Origin: Deltaproteobacteria bacterium
Lineage (GTDB): Bacteria; Myxococcota_A; Polyangia; Polyangiales; Sandaracinaceae
Length of the DNA stretch: 64,000 nucleotides
Assembly: GCA_017303575.1 (NCBI GenBank)
Contig: JAFLCL010000002.1
Span: 54,758 to 118,757 of the forward strand
Direction of reading: 5' to 3'
Under the pieces are notes generated by a model. The model worked only from the letters and a program-made list of their open reading frames with translations. It was not told the origin of the DNA and searched no databases. Below, one piece after another: positions 41,131-49,915 of the stretch (positions are counted from its first letter, which is position 1; each line of letters begins with the position of its first letter). Made by a program: the position numbers and the translations under genes.

Positions 41131-41342
41131 CGTTTCTCCCCCACGTTTCCGCGACCTTCGACGCTCGGCGCGCACCGAGAGCGCGTGGACAGCGTTCGCG
41201 CAGAGAGCGCCGCGGACGTGAAGGAGCGCGTGTCGACGGCGATCTGGACGGCGTTCGCGCTCTCTCTTCTGGCCCGCGGGGAGAGAGGAACCGAGAGCGT
41301 TTAACAGCGGAGCCTGTTTTCGCGGGACGGAGCCGCTGACGT
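41131..41342. other. Intergenic region between attR side and hsdS
   Basis: There is no coding frame of normal composition here. It contains repeated short words (GTTTAAC at three places, GCGTTCGCGC) and a weak inverted repeat around 41299-41334 behind the hsdS stop, which might terminate the hsd operon. Nothing else is visible. Confidence 0.4.
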
Positions 41343-42548
41343 TTAACTGGCCACCGCTACGGTCGACGTGGCCCTGTCGGACGCGGGCGCGAATGCCCGA
41401 GCGAGTGCGACGCGGGCGAGCAGGTCGAGTTCCTCCCGCGCGGTGCCTGCGCGCGCGAGCGCTGTAGCGAGAGTGTCCCTCAGCTTCTTGAGGTAGGCCA
41501 CGACCGCGATCTGCTCCTCCCGTGACGGGACAGGGACCGGGAACGCCAGAAGCTTGTCGGTCTCGAGCTTCCGCGTGTCGTGCGTCGACTTCGCAACCAG
41601 CGCCAGCAGGCCCCGGTTCCGAGCGCGCAAGGCGAACAGAAGGTACTCGGCGTCGATCTCCGTCGCGTGCAGCGCCTTCATGTCCTGGTTGATGGCTGCG
41701 TCGACCGTGAGCCGACCAACCGGCACCGTCCGCACAAGGATCATGCCGCGCGTAACGATCAGGATCGCGCCTGCCCTCACGACCTTTGCAGCAGACTCCT
41801 GCGTGGCTGTCGCCGAGATGTGGTCCTCGGAGTCATCGATCTCCCAGCGCTTCATGTCTTTCGGCGAGACCCACGGAACGTTCCCTGCCCAGTACGTCGG
41901 GTTCGCCTTCGATGGCGTGCCACCCCCCTGCACTCGGACCAGCTCGCCGAGCGGACGAGTAACGGCAATCCGAGCCAGTCGGTCCTCAGCCGCGCGTTCC
42001 CACGCAGCCGCAAGCGCGACGTCGGACAGGTTCCGAAGTCGCGAGGCCTCTCGGACCTTGCTCTCGAGCGCTTCAAGCCGAGCCACGACCCGGCGCTGTT
42101 CGTGCAGCGGCGGCAGCGGCACTTCGATATCCAGGAACGCCTTCTTCGAGAGAGTGCGGTTCCTGCCAGCCCCTCCGGGCGACACGCGTAGTAGCGCGTC
42201 GAGCCCCTCTTTCGTGCGGAAGTAGTGGAGCAAGAACCGGCTGTCGAGTCGCGCGGAGTCCGCTCGAAATGTCGGGAAGCGATGCGAGCCGATCATGCCT
42301 TTCTCGGCGTCGCTGACGATTCCGACGGCTCCCTCCCACGCGAACACGATGTTCAGGACGAAGTCGCCAGGCTCCACCCAGAAGACCTTCTTGTCACCGA
42401 GGGCGGCGCCGGACACGGGCTCCTTGTGGAAGAGCCCACGCCCGTGGGAGCGGATGCCGATCTCCCGATACTCAGCAGCACCGTCCACATCAATCGGTCG
42501 AGGGAGGTGCTTCAACACGTCGCCAATGCGCGCACGGGACCAGCTCAT
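41343..42548 (-). CDS. hsdS: Type I restriction-modification specificity subunit HsdS
   Basis: The 401-residue protein has two target-recognition halves, each ending in a conserved helix: PLPPLHEQRRVVARLEALES (first spacer) and VPVPSREEQIAVVAYLKKLR (second), with GGGTPSKANPTYWAGNVPWV at the start of the second target-recognition domain. It gives DNA sequence specificity to the HsdR2M2S complex. Its ATG overlaps the hsdM stop (ATGA). The chromosomal side of attR carries this operon, so it belongs to the host or an older island, not to the prophage. Confidence 0.93.
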   Translation of the reverse strand: MSWSRARIGDVLKHLPRPIDVDGAAEYREIGIRSHGRGLFHKEPVSGAALGDKKVFWVEPGDFVLNIVFAWEGAVGIVSDAEKGMIGSHRFPTFRADSARLDSRFLLHYFRTKEGLDALLRVSPGGAGRNRTLSKKAFLDIEVPLPPLHEQRRVVARLEALESKVREASRLRNLSDVALAAAWERAAEDRLARIAVTRPLGELVRVQGGGTPSKANPTYWAGNVPWVSPKDMKRWEIDDSEDHISATATQESAAKVVRAGAILIVTRGMILVRTVPVGRLTVDAAINQDMKALHATEIDAEYLLFALRARNRGLLALVAKSTHDTRKLETDKLLAFPVPVPSREEQIAVVAYLKKLRDTLATALARAGTAREELDLLARVALARAFAPASDRATSTVAVAS

Positions 42549-44113
42549 CTCACGCCCTCGGCGGCAAGCTGCTTCTGTACGTCCTCGAGAATCGCGATCA
42601 GAGCGCGTTCTGCGCTGAGTGCGCGCTGCACGAGTTCGGCCGCGGGCAGACGCTCGAGGTCGTCTGCGGCGTTCGGGTTTGCCAAGTCGAGATTCGAGCC
42701 CTTCGCGAGCACGCCCTCTGCCGATACCCTCCACGCTTGCGGCCCTTCGACGCGCTTGCTCCACCAGTCTTTGAGCGGAGTGAACTCCTCGAACTGGATC
42801 GGTGCTGTCTTCGTGTACTTCTTCCGGCCCTCCGGCAGCGGGTGCTCGTAGAACCAGATGTCACCGGTTGGGCCGGTGCGATCGAAGAAGAGGAGGTTCG
42901 TAGGGATCGGCGTATACGGCTCGAAGACGCCGTTCGGCAGGCGCACGACGGTGTGGAGGTTGAACTCCCGGAGCAGCTCCTCCTTGATGCGAGCCGCAAT
43001 GCCGTCGCCGAAGAGGACGCCGTTCGGCACGACGACCGCCGCGCGTCCCGGCTTCGGCGCGCGCCGAAGCTTGCGCATGATGAGCTGGAGGAAGAGCAGC
43101 GCGGTCTCGGCGGTCTGCTTGTCCTCGGGGAAGTTCGAGAGAATGCCTCGCTCCTCCTCGCCGCCGAACGGCGGGTTCGTGAGGATGACGTCGACGCGGT
43201 CCTTGTCGCCGATCTCGCGCAGAGCCACGGCGAGGCTGTTACCCGGCTCGATCCGTGGCGTCTCGAGGCCATGGAGCAGGAGGTTCATCTGCGCGAGCAA
43301 GTACGGCAGCGGCTTGGCTTCGCCCCCGAGGATCGTTCCTTCCTGGAGCTTGCGGCGCTGCTGCACCGTCTTGCACTGCTTCTCCATGTGCGAGTACGTC
43401 TCGACGAGGAAGCCGCCGGTGCCGCACGCCGGGTCGAGCACCGTCTCGCCGATCTTCGGGTCGACGACGTCGACCATGAGGCGAACCACTGCGCGAGGCG
43501 TATAGAACTCACCGGAGTCGCCCGCTGCGTCACGCATCTCCTTGAGCATCGACTCGTAGAATGTGCCCAGCGTGTGAATCTCGTCGGACGAGGTGAAGTG
43601 GATGCCGTTCACCTTGTTGATGACGTCGCGCAGCAGGTAGCCGTTGATCATCCGGTTGACCGTGCCCTTGAACACGGTTGCGATGACGTCACGCCGGTCG
43701 CCGCCCTCTGCGCCTCGCAGGGCTCGCAGGTAGGCGAAGAGTCCGGCCCCCTTGGATCCGTCAGGCCTCCGGCACTCCTCCTGGTTGATGAACGCGATCA
43801 GCTCGTCGCCGGTGATGCCGTCGTCCTTCGCTGCCCAGTCACGCCAGCGGTAGGGAGGCTCGATCGCCGGCTTGAACTTCTTGCCGGAGAGCTTCGCTTC
43901 CTCCTCGCGCATGGATTCCATGTCGTCGAGGAACTTCAAGAACATGATCCACGTGAGAACGGGGATGCGATCGACGTCGCCGCTCAGTCCCTTGTCCTTC
44001 CGCATGATGTCGCGTGAGGATTTGAGGATCGTGCCGAGTCGCTGAGCAGTGGTGGCTGCGGCGCTTCCGTTGGCGCCGTTGCCGTTCGTCGTCTTCGCTT
44101 TGTTCTTGGCCAT
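42545..44113 (-). CDS. hsdM: Type I DNA methyltransferase subunit HsdM
   Basis: The 522-residue protein has the HsdM N-terminal helical domain (LKSSRDIMRKDKGLSGDVDR, LTWIMFLKFLDDMESMREEE), the GEFYTPRAVVRLMV segment, SAM motif DPACGTGGFLVETYSH and the N6-adenine catalytic motif LTNPPFGG. It methylates host DNA with HsdS. Its start lies 24 bp after the hsdR stop. Sequence and length are typical. Confidence 0.95.
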   Translation of the reverse strand: MAKNKAKTTNGNGANGSAAATTAQRLGTILKSSRDIMRKDKGLSGDVDRIPVLTWIMFLKFLDDMESMREEEAKLSGKKFKPAIEPPYRWRDWAAKDDGITGDELIAFINQEECRRPDGSKGAGLFAYLRALRGAEGGDRRDVIATVFKGTVNRMINGYLLRDVINKVNGIHFTSSDEIHTLGTFYESMLKEMRDAAGDSGEFYTPRAVVRLMVDVVDPKIGETVLDPACGTGGFLVETYSHMEKQCKTVQQRRKLQEGTILGGEAKPLPYLLAQMNLLLHGLETPRIEPGNSLAVALREIGDKDRVDVILTNPPFGGEEERGILSNFPEDKQTAETALLFLQLIMRKLRRAPKPGRAAVVVPNGVLFGDGIAARIKEELLREFNLHTVVRLPNGVFEPYTPIPTNLLFFDRTGPTGDIWFYEHPLPEGRKKYTKTAPIQFEEFTPLKDWWSKRVEGPQAWRVSAEGVLAKGSNLDLANPNAADDLERLPAAELVQRALSAERALIAILEDVQKQLAAEGVR

Positions 44114-44137
44114 CAGGTCGTTTCTCGCGCGAGGCCA

Positions 44138-46510
44138 TTAGGCCGCATAAAGGATGGTCTGCAACTCATGGATCGCCTCGCGGAGCTTCTCTGCACCGCC
44201 GAAGTGCTTGGCGATCTCGATGACGTTGCCGTGATCGGAGATCGGCGGCACCTGCAGCACGTCCGGAAGAACGAACTGCGCGGTGCCATGCTCGGCATAC
44301 TTCTCGAGCAGCTCTTCGAGGATCTGGCGAGCCAGCCCCGAGTGCTTCTCGAGAAACTCGCTTCGGTCCTTCCGAACGCGGTCGGCTCGCTCACGCCGCG
44401 TCCGTAGCGGAGCGCTGTACGCGACATGACAGAGCAGGTCGAACGGATCGGCGTCAGGCTGCGACGTCACCTTCGTGAGTTCGTCGAAGTCGATGCCGCG
44501 CTCCGCGAGGCGTTCGATGATGTCCGCTCGCTTCTCCGGGTCGGCCCACGCTTCGCGCAGCTCGGCGGCCGTCGGGAACAGCGTCCTCACGCGCTCGGCC
44601 GTGTAGTCAGTGAACTGCACGACGCGGAGCTGACGCCCCTCGGGATCGAGCTCGTAGACGAGGTGCGCGGCGACCTGTACCTGTCCGCCGTCGAAGTAGA
44701 ACTTCCGAGGCTCGCCGCCCTCTTCGTCGTCGGGGGTGACCACGCCGTAGGGCGGACCAGGCGGCTCCGACACCTTCAGAGGCTCTGGCTCTTTGACCTT
44801 GTAGGTCTCCGGCTTGCGCTTGCCCTCGTCGTCGATCTGCTCCTCGCTCACGCGGGCTGGATCGCCATCGAAGTCGGGGTCGGCGAACAGCGTCGTGGCC
44901 GAACCCGTGTAGTCGAGGATGTTGAAGAAGAGCTTTCCGTAGTCGTCGCGCACCCGCGTTCCGCGCCCGATGATCTGCTTGAACTCGCTCATCGAGCCGA
45001 CCACGCGAACAAGAACCACGTTCTTCACGGTGGGGGCGTCGACGCCTGTCGTCAGTAACTGCGACGTCGTCAGAATCACCGGGGTGCGCGTTTCCAGCTC
45101 CTGGAAGCGGCTGAGATGGCCGCGTCCGACATCGCCTTCGTCAGCGGTGACGCGGCAGACGTAGTCCGGGTGCTGCTGGACGATGTCGGCGTTCAGATTC
45201 GAGAGCATCCGCCGCATCTCGTCGGCGTGCTCCTGATCGACGCAGAAGACGATGGTCTTGCCGAAGCGATCGGTGTTCTTCAGGAACTCAGTCAAGTGGC
45301 TCGCGATGGCGGCGGTTCTCGCGCGGAGGGCGACGACGCGCTCGAAGTCCTTCGTTGTGTACTCGCGGTCCGGGATCTCTCGTCCCATGCGGTCGGTATC
45401 GCCGGCGTTCGGCCGCCACCCCGCCGCATCAAACGTCGTGATGACGCGATGCACGCGATAGGGAGCGAGGAAGCCGTCTTCGATGCCCTGCTTGAGGCTG
45501 TACTGGTAGATGGGGTCGCCGAAGTACGAGTACGTGTCGCGGTTGTCCTCGCGGAGCGGCGTCGCGGTCATGCCGAGCTGGTACGCCGGCTCGAAGTATT
45601 CGAGGATCTCGCGCCAGCTGCTCTCATCGCGCGAGCTGCCACGATGGCACTCGTCGACGACGATCAAGTCGAAGAAGTCCTTCGCGTACTCCTTGTAGAG
45701 TCCGGGGCGTCGTTCATCTGCGGCGAGCGCTTGGTAGATCGAGAAGTACATCTCGCGGCTCTTCACCGCGTTGCCACCCTCGATCTTCGCGCGTGCGTCA
45801 CCGAACGGCGCGAACATCTTGGCGTAGGGGTCATCGACCAGGATGTTTCGGTCGGCGAGGAACAGGATGCGCGGCTTGCGATGGTCCCCCGTGCGGTTCC
45901 AGCGCGCCGACCACAGCTTCCAGCAGATCTGGAACGCGACGAACGTCTTGCCCGTCCCCGTCGCCATCGTGAGAAGCAGCCGACGCTGTCCCTGCACGAT
46001 CGCCTGCACGGCCCGGTTGATCGCGATCTCTTGGTAGTACCTCGGCGCCTTGCCGAGGACGTTGAAACCCGGGGTGAGGAGGCGCTCGGCCGCTTCGTCG
46101 CTGAGGTGCGCGTCGCCGCGCAGGCGAGCCCAGAGGTCGCTCGGCGCGGGGAACTCCTGCAGCTCGCGCTCGAGCCCGGTCAGGAAGTCGAACTCGACGA
46201 CGCCGTGTCCGTTGGTCGCGTACGCGAACTTCAGCCCGAGCACCGTCGCGTAGTCCTTCGCCTGCTGAAGGCCATCGCCGGGCGACTTGTACGCCGCCTT
46301 CGCCTCGACGACGCCGATCGGGAAGTCGCGCGTGTAGCGGAGCAGGTAGTCGGCGCGCTTCTGCGGCTGACGACGCGCCTTGCTTCCGACGACGATGATG
46401 CGGCCGTCGGTGAAGGACTTCTGCTCGGTGAGCGAGTGCGGCTCGTTCTCCCAGCCAGCCGCCTGCAGCTTCGGCACGACGTACTTGCGACAGGTGTCCG
46501 CTTCGTTCAT
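44138..46510 (-). CDS. hsdR: Type I restriction endonuclease subunit HsdR
   Basis: The 790-residue protein has an N-terminal PD-(D/E)xK nuclease domain (PIGVVEAKAAYKSPGDGLQQ, E-x-K at about 69-71), and a superfamily 2 translocase: Walker A MATGTGKTFVAF (about 181-192), DECH box LIVVDECHRGSS, QLGMTATP and the QIIGRGTRVRDDYGK motif VI. A C-terminal domain of the EcoEI/R124 type contacts HsdM. The start is the ATG at 46510, overlapping the HTH gene's stop, so all four genes are one operon. Confidence 0.95.
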   Translation of the reverse strand: MNEADTCRKYVVPKLQAAGWENEPHSLTEQKSFTDGRIIVVGSKARRQPQKRADYLLRYTRDFPIGVVEAKAAYKSPGDGLQQAKDYATVLGLKFAYATNGHGVVEFDFLTGLERELQEFPAPSDLWARLRGDAHLSDEAAERLLTPGFNVLGKAPRYYQEIAINRAVQAIVQGQRRLLLTMATGTGKTFVAFQICWKLWSARWNRTGDHRKPRILFLADRNILVDDPYAKMFAPFGDARAKIEGGNAVKSREMYFSIYQALAADERRPGLYKEYAKDFFDLIVVDECHRGSSRDESSWREILEYFEPAYQLGMTATPLREDNRDTYSYFGDPIYQYSLKQGIEDGFLAPYRVHRVITTFDAAGWRPNAGDTDRMGREIPDREYTTKDFERVVALRARTAAIASHLTEFLKNTDRFGKTIVFCVDQEHADEMRRMLSNLNADIVQQHPDYVCRVTADEGDVGRGHLSRFQELETRTPVILTTSQLLTTGVDAPTVKNVVLVRVVGSMSEFKQIIGRGTRVRDDYGKLFFNILDYTGSATTLFADPDFDGDPARVSEEQIDDEGKRKPETYKVKEPEPLKVSEPPGPPYGVVTPDDEEGGEPRKFYFDGGQVQVAAHLVYELDPEGRQLRVVQFTDYTAERVRTLFPTAAELREAWADPEKRADIIERLAERGIDFDELTKVTSQPDADPFDLLCHVAYSAPLRTRRERADRVRKDRSEFLEKHSGLARQILEELLEKYAEHGTAQFVLPDVLQVPPISDHGNVIEIAKHFGGAEKLREAIHELQTILYAA

Positions 46511-46743
46511 CGGCGCCCCCCCTTCTTCGCCGGGCTCGTCGCCTTCGACGCGGCCTCCTCTGGTCCCGCTGCTCCGGCGACCTGCGCGGCCATCCACGTG
46601 TCGAGGTCCTGCCGGCGGAAACGCCACTGCCCCCGCACCTTGAAGCAGGGCAGCTCGGCCTTCTGGGCCATCGTGTAGACGGTCTTCTCGGCCACCTTGA
46701 GAAGCAGAGCGACCTCGGCGACTGTCAGAATTTCGTCGGCCAT
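46507..46743 (-). CDS. Excisionase-type helix-turn-helix protein at head of hsd operon
   Basis: The 78-residue protein has ILTVAEVALLLKVAEKTVYT followed by CFKVRGQWRFRRQDLDTWMA: the MerR/Xis-type HTH_17 fold with a wing that ends in W-R-F-R. A basic Ala/Lys tail follows. Such small HTH proteins commonly lead type I restriction operons and probably control expression so that methylation precedes restriction. GAAGGA lies 9 bp before the ATG at 46743. Divergent promoters with the SIS-HAD operon would share the 120-bp gap. Confidence 0.85.
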   Translation of the reverse strand: MADEILTVAEVALLLKVAEKTVYTMAQKAELPCFKVRGQWRFRRQDLDTWMAAQVAGAAGPEEAASKATSPAKKGGRR

Positions 46744-46864
46744 CGCGGCGGGTTCCTTCGGCAAGGCGAGGTAACGCATTCCAACCGTTGCCAGTGTATG
46801 GTAAGAGGTGCCCGCGCCACAAGAGAGCCGCGCGGTGCGGCACGAGAAAGGGCGAAGGACCACC
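46744..46864. promoter_or_regulatory. Divergent promoter region between hsd and SIS-HAD operons
   Basis: This 121-bp gap separates the hsd operon (minus) from the five-gene operon (plus) and must contain both promoters. It is locally more AT-rich around 46775-46810, with TTGCCA at 46790 as a possible -35 for the plus strand; a matching -10 is not clear. The HTH protein 46507 is the obvious candidate regulator of both. Confidence 0.4.
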
Positions 46865-46984
46865 GTGCACGCGACTTCGAAGGCGAGCCTCAAGCCCATG
46901 CACCGACCGCTCGCGGAGCGCGTCCGCGGGTTCGCGTTCGGGCTGACCAGCGCGCAGCAAAGCGCCGGAGGCCGTCGTGGGTAA
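46865..46984 (+). CDS. Possible 39-codon leader ORF before SIS-HAD gene
   Basis: A GTG at 46865, with GAAGGA 5 bp upstream, opens a 39-codon frame (HATSKASLKPMHRPLAERVR) ending in TAA at 46982-46984. The stop overlaps the start region of the SIS-HAD gene (GTG at 46977), so translation could be coupled. The peptide is basic and unlike known families. It may be a leader peptide, or the true start of the operon may differ. Confidence 0.35.
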   Translation: MHATSKASLKPMHRPLAERVRGFAFGLTSAQQSAGGRRG

Positions 46985-48839
46985 GGCGTTCGCGAGCGAG
47001 CTGGCTGCCCTGGGGGACACGCTCACCTGGGCGCTGTCCCGCGACGTGACGGCGCTCGAGCGGTTTGTCGCGGACGTCGCGGATTTGCCGCTGGTTGCGA
47101 TCGGGTCCGGTGGTTCGTCGACGGCCTGCCACCTGACGACGCTTCTTCACCGTACCCGCCATCGACGACCGGCTCTCTTCACGACGCCGCTCGACGTGTT
47201 GTCGGTGCCGGCGGGTCTTCACCGCGCCGCCGTGTTCCTCGCTTCGGCGTCCGGCAAGAACAAGGACGTCCTCGCGGCGCTCCAAACGTCCATCGCCGAC
47301 GAGGCGCCCGCCGTCGCGGTGGTAACCCTGCGCGCCGAGAACCCGTTGAGCGAGGCGGCCGCATCGTATCCGCGAGCCCGCGTGTTCGCCGCCGACGCCC
47401 CCGCTGGCAAGGACGGCTACCTCGCGACCAACAGCCTCGTCGCCACCTGTGCGCTCGTCGCGCGGGCCTACGGCTTCGGCGTCTCGCTCTCGAAGGCTCC
47501 GCGCAAGGCGGTCGATGGAGCCATCTTCGAGGATCGTCACATGGTGCAGGTCCTCCATGGTGGCTGGGGCTCACCGGTCGCCACCGACCTCGAGTCGAAG
47601 ATCAACGAGTCGGCCCTCGCTGCCGCGCAGCTCGCGGACTACCGGAACTTCGGGCACGGGAGGCATCTGTGGCTCGCGAAGCGAGCCGCCGAAACCGTAG
47701 TCGTCGCACTCGTTACGCCGGGGACCGCGGCCATCGCGGATTCGACCTTGAAGCTCTTTCCGAAGAGCATCCGGGTCGTTCGCCTCGAGACCTCTCTTGA
47801 TGGGCCTGATGGTACGATCGACCTCCTCATCCAGGCGTTTCATCTCGTCGACCGCATCGGCGTGACACGCAAGCAGGATCCCGGTCGGCCGCATGTGCCG
47901 GAGTTCGGCCGCAAGCTGTACCGACTCACGCCGCCGCGCGTTCGGCCGACCCTCGATGCACCAATCCAGCGAAAGCTCTGGGCGTCGCCCGGGGCCACGG
48001 ACGAGGGCAAGGCCTTCCAGCAGGGCCTCAAGCGGTTCCTCGCCCGCGCGCGCACCGCCAAGGTCAGCGCGGTGGCCCTCGACTACGACGGCACGCTTTG
48101 CACGAAAGACGATCGGTTCGGCGGACTTCGGGACGACGTCGTCGCCGAGTGCTCGCGCCTGCTCAAGGCCGGACTCCACCTCGGAATCGCAACCGGCCGA
48201 GGGAAGTCCGTGCGCGAGGAACTTCAGAAGGTGCTCGATCGCAAGCTCTGGGCCCGCGTCCACATCGGCTACTACAACGGAACGGCCATCGGCGCTCTCG
48301 GCGACGACGCTTTGCCGAAGACGGACGAACCGAGCGACCCCGCGTTGAAGCGCGCGCAGTCGCTCTTGTCGGACGACGCCTGGTTGGCGGCAACAGCCAA
48401 GATCACGCCGCGGCCGCAGCAACTTACCGTCGAGCCCAAGGGCGCCACGAGGACCGACGCGCTCGCGGCCCACGTGATGTCGCGCCTCGCACCGCTCGAT
48501 GGGGCGGGCGTGCGCATCGTTGTCTCATCGCACTCGCTCGACGTGCTGGGCGCTCGACCTGGCAAGGGCTCGCTGGTTTCCTGGTTGCGTGAGCAGGTCG
48601 GCGAAGCTCGCGAGGTGCTGTGCATCGGTGACCGAGGCGCATGGCCCGGCAACGACTACGCGCTGCTCGCCGAGCCCATGTCGCTGAGCGTTGACGAGGT
48701 CTCGAGCTTGGACGACACGTGCTGGAATCTCGCGCCGCGCGGCGTCTCCGGTCCAGATGCAACGTTGCTCTACCTCCGCGCGATCAAGGCTCGCGGGGGT
48801 GTTGGAACCTTCACGTGGAAGGAGGGCTCGGCGCGATGA
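46977..48839 (+). CDS. SIS-domain and HAD-phosphatase fusion protein
   Basis: The 620-residue two-domain protein has an N-terminal sugar-isomerase (SIS) domain: VAIGSGGSSTACHLTTLLHR (about 40-59), VFLASASGKNKDVLAAL (about 86-102) and a second half around residues 190-320. The SIS fold binds phosphosugars. The C-terminal domain (from about 360) is a HAD phosphatase: DYDGT with nucleophile Asp at about 369, LHLGIATGRGKSVREEL (motif II Thr/Ser), and LCIGDRGAWPGNDYALLAEP (motif IV), of the Cof/trehalose-phosphatase-like class. The fusion would isomerise and dephosphorylate a sugar phosphate. GTG start with GGAGG. First gene of the five-gene operon. Confidence 0.85.
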   Translation: MGKAFASELAALGDTLTWALSRDVTALERFVADVADLPLVAIGSGGSSTACHLTTLLHRTRHRRPALFTTPLDVLSVPAGLHRAAVFLASASGKNKDVLAALQTSIADEAPAVAVVTLRAENPLSEAAASYPRARVFAADAPAGKDGYLATNSLVATCALVARAYGFGVSLSKAPRKAVDGAIFEDRHMVQVLHGGWGSPVATDLESKINESALAAAQLADYRNFGHGRHLWLAKRAAETVVVALVTPGTAAIADSTLKLFPKSIRVVRLETSLDGPDGTIDLLIQAFHLVDRIGVTRKQDPGRPHVPEFGRKLYRLTPPRVRPTLDAPIQRKLWASPGATDEGKAFQQGLKRFLARARTAKVSAVALDYDGTLCTKDDRFGGLRDDVVAECSRLLKAGLHLGIATGRGKSVREELQKVLDRKLWARVHIGYYNGTAIGALGDDALPKTDEPSDPALKRAQSLLSDDAWLAATAKITPRPQQLTVEPKGATRTDALAAHVMSRLAPLDGAGVRIVVSSHSLDVLGARPGKGSLVSWLREQVGEAREVLCIGDRGAWPGNDYALLAEPMSLSVDEVSSLDDTCWNLAPRGVSGPDATLLYLRAIKARGGVGTFTWKEGSAR

Positions 48840-49915
48840 GAGACGCACTCGCCGAACGCCTGCTCGCCAACGTCATGGCGTGGACGCCCGAGGACGTCGC
48901 TCGAGAGAGGCCCGTGCTCCAGGCACTCGCCGCCCTCAAGTACGACGAGTACCAACAGTTCAGCCCCGGCATGCGCTTCGTGGAGAGCCTCGCGCTGTGG
49001 CTCGAGCAGTTCGCGTCGATGGATGAGCGCAATGCCGCGTATGCGTTCGTCCTGAGTCGGCTCGTCTTCTTGTCGCACGCCGAGATGGCTCACTTTTCGG
49101 CTATCGCGTACCCAGATGTGATCCGACCTCTGTTCATCGAGCAAGCTGCGAAGGATGCGAAGCTTCCTCCGTTCCGCGTCAGCCAGGTCCTTGGCACCGA
49201 GGCTTTCAAACGGCTCGAGGGATCGAGTCTGTTCTTCGGGCTCAGCGACGGTGCACGGGTCGACCTCTTCCGGCGCAGCAACAAGGAACTGAGCCACGAG
49301 CAGATCTTCACCGGCTATGAGGTCTCCGACGAGAAGGTGAACGAGATCCGCGCGTGGCTCGAGAAGCGCGGCCACAACGAGGCCGCGCCGGCGCTCATCC
49401 TGCTGGATGACTTCTCCGCGAGTGGCACGAGCTGCCTGATGGCAGACGGCGACAAGGCGAAGGGAAAGGTCTCCAAGTTCATCGAGAGGATCCAATCCAG
49501 CGATGCATGGAAGTCCGTGGTCTCCTTCCCTAAGACCCGGCTCGTCATCGTCCTGTACGTCGCCACGGAGCAAGCGCTGGCCAACATCCACGCGGGCGCC
49601 GAGATCGTCAGGAATAAGCACGGCATCGAAGCCACCGTGCTGTGCGTGCAGCGGATCGCCGGGGACCTCTCGCTCAAGGCGTCCGACGACGGCTCGATGA
49701 TCGACGTGATCAAGAAGTACTACGACGCTTCTGTCGAAGACGAACACACCAAGAAGGGTGGCTCCGACTTGAGGTTCGGCTTCGCCGCCGGAGGTCTGCC
49801 TCTCGTCCTTCACCACAACACGCCCAACAACTCGATCTTCCTGCTCTGGGTCGAAGACAGCGAATCCGTCAGGCCCTTGTTCCCCCGAGTGAGTCGCCAC
49901 CGGAGGGAAGCATGA
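48836..49915 (+). CDS. Phosphoribosyltransferase-like protein (PRTase-CE type)
   Basis: The 359-residue protein carries a PRPP-binding-like signature LILLDDFSASGTSCLMADGD at about residues 187-206 (DD-x-x-x-S/T-G-x-T/S), as in type I phosphoribosyltransferases, embedded in a long helical protein. I recall a family called PRTase-CE, placed in computationally predicted conflict systems, that matches this build; I could not check it here. It would transfer phosphoribose, or sense PRPP/nucleotides. Its ATG overlaps the SIS-HAD stop as ATGA; its TGA overlaps the next start. Confidence 0.72.
   Translation: MRDALAERLLANVMAWTPEDVARERPVLQALAALKYDEYQQFSPGMRFVESLALWLEQFASMDERNAAYAFVLSRLVFLSHAEMAHFSAIAYPDVIRPLFIEQAAKDAKLPPFRVSQVLGTEAFKRLEGSSLFFGLSDGARVDLFRRSNKELSHEQIFTGYEVSDEKVNEIRAWLEKRGHNEAAPALILLDDFSASGTSCLMADGDKAKGKVSKFIERIQSSDAWKSVVSFPKTRLVIVLYVATEQALANIHAGAEIVRNKHGIEATVLCVQRIAGDLSLKASDDGSMIDVIKKYYDASVEDEHTKKGGSDLRFGFAAGGLPLVLHHNTPNNSIFLLWVEDSESVRPLFPRVSRHRREA

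Noticed and set aside
45116..46678. 520-codon plus-strand open frame
   Set aside because: It is antisense to hsdR, whose restriction and helicase motifs are complete; its translation is Arg/Val/Asp-rich without domains. This is a GC-rich shadow frame.
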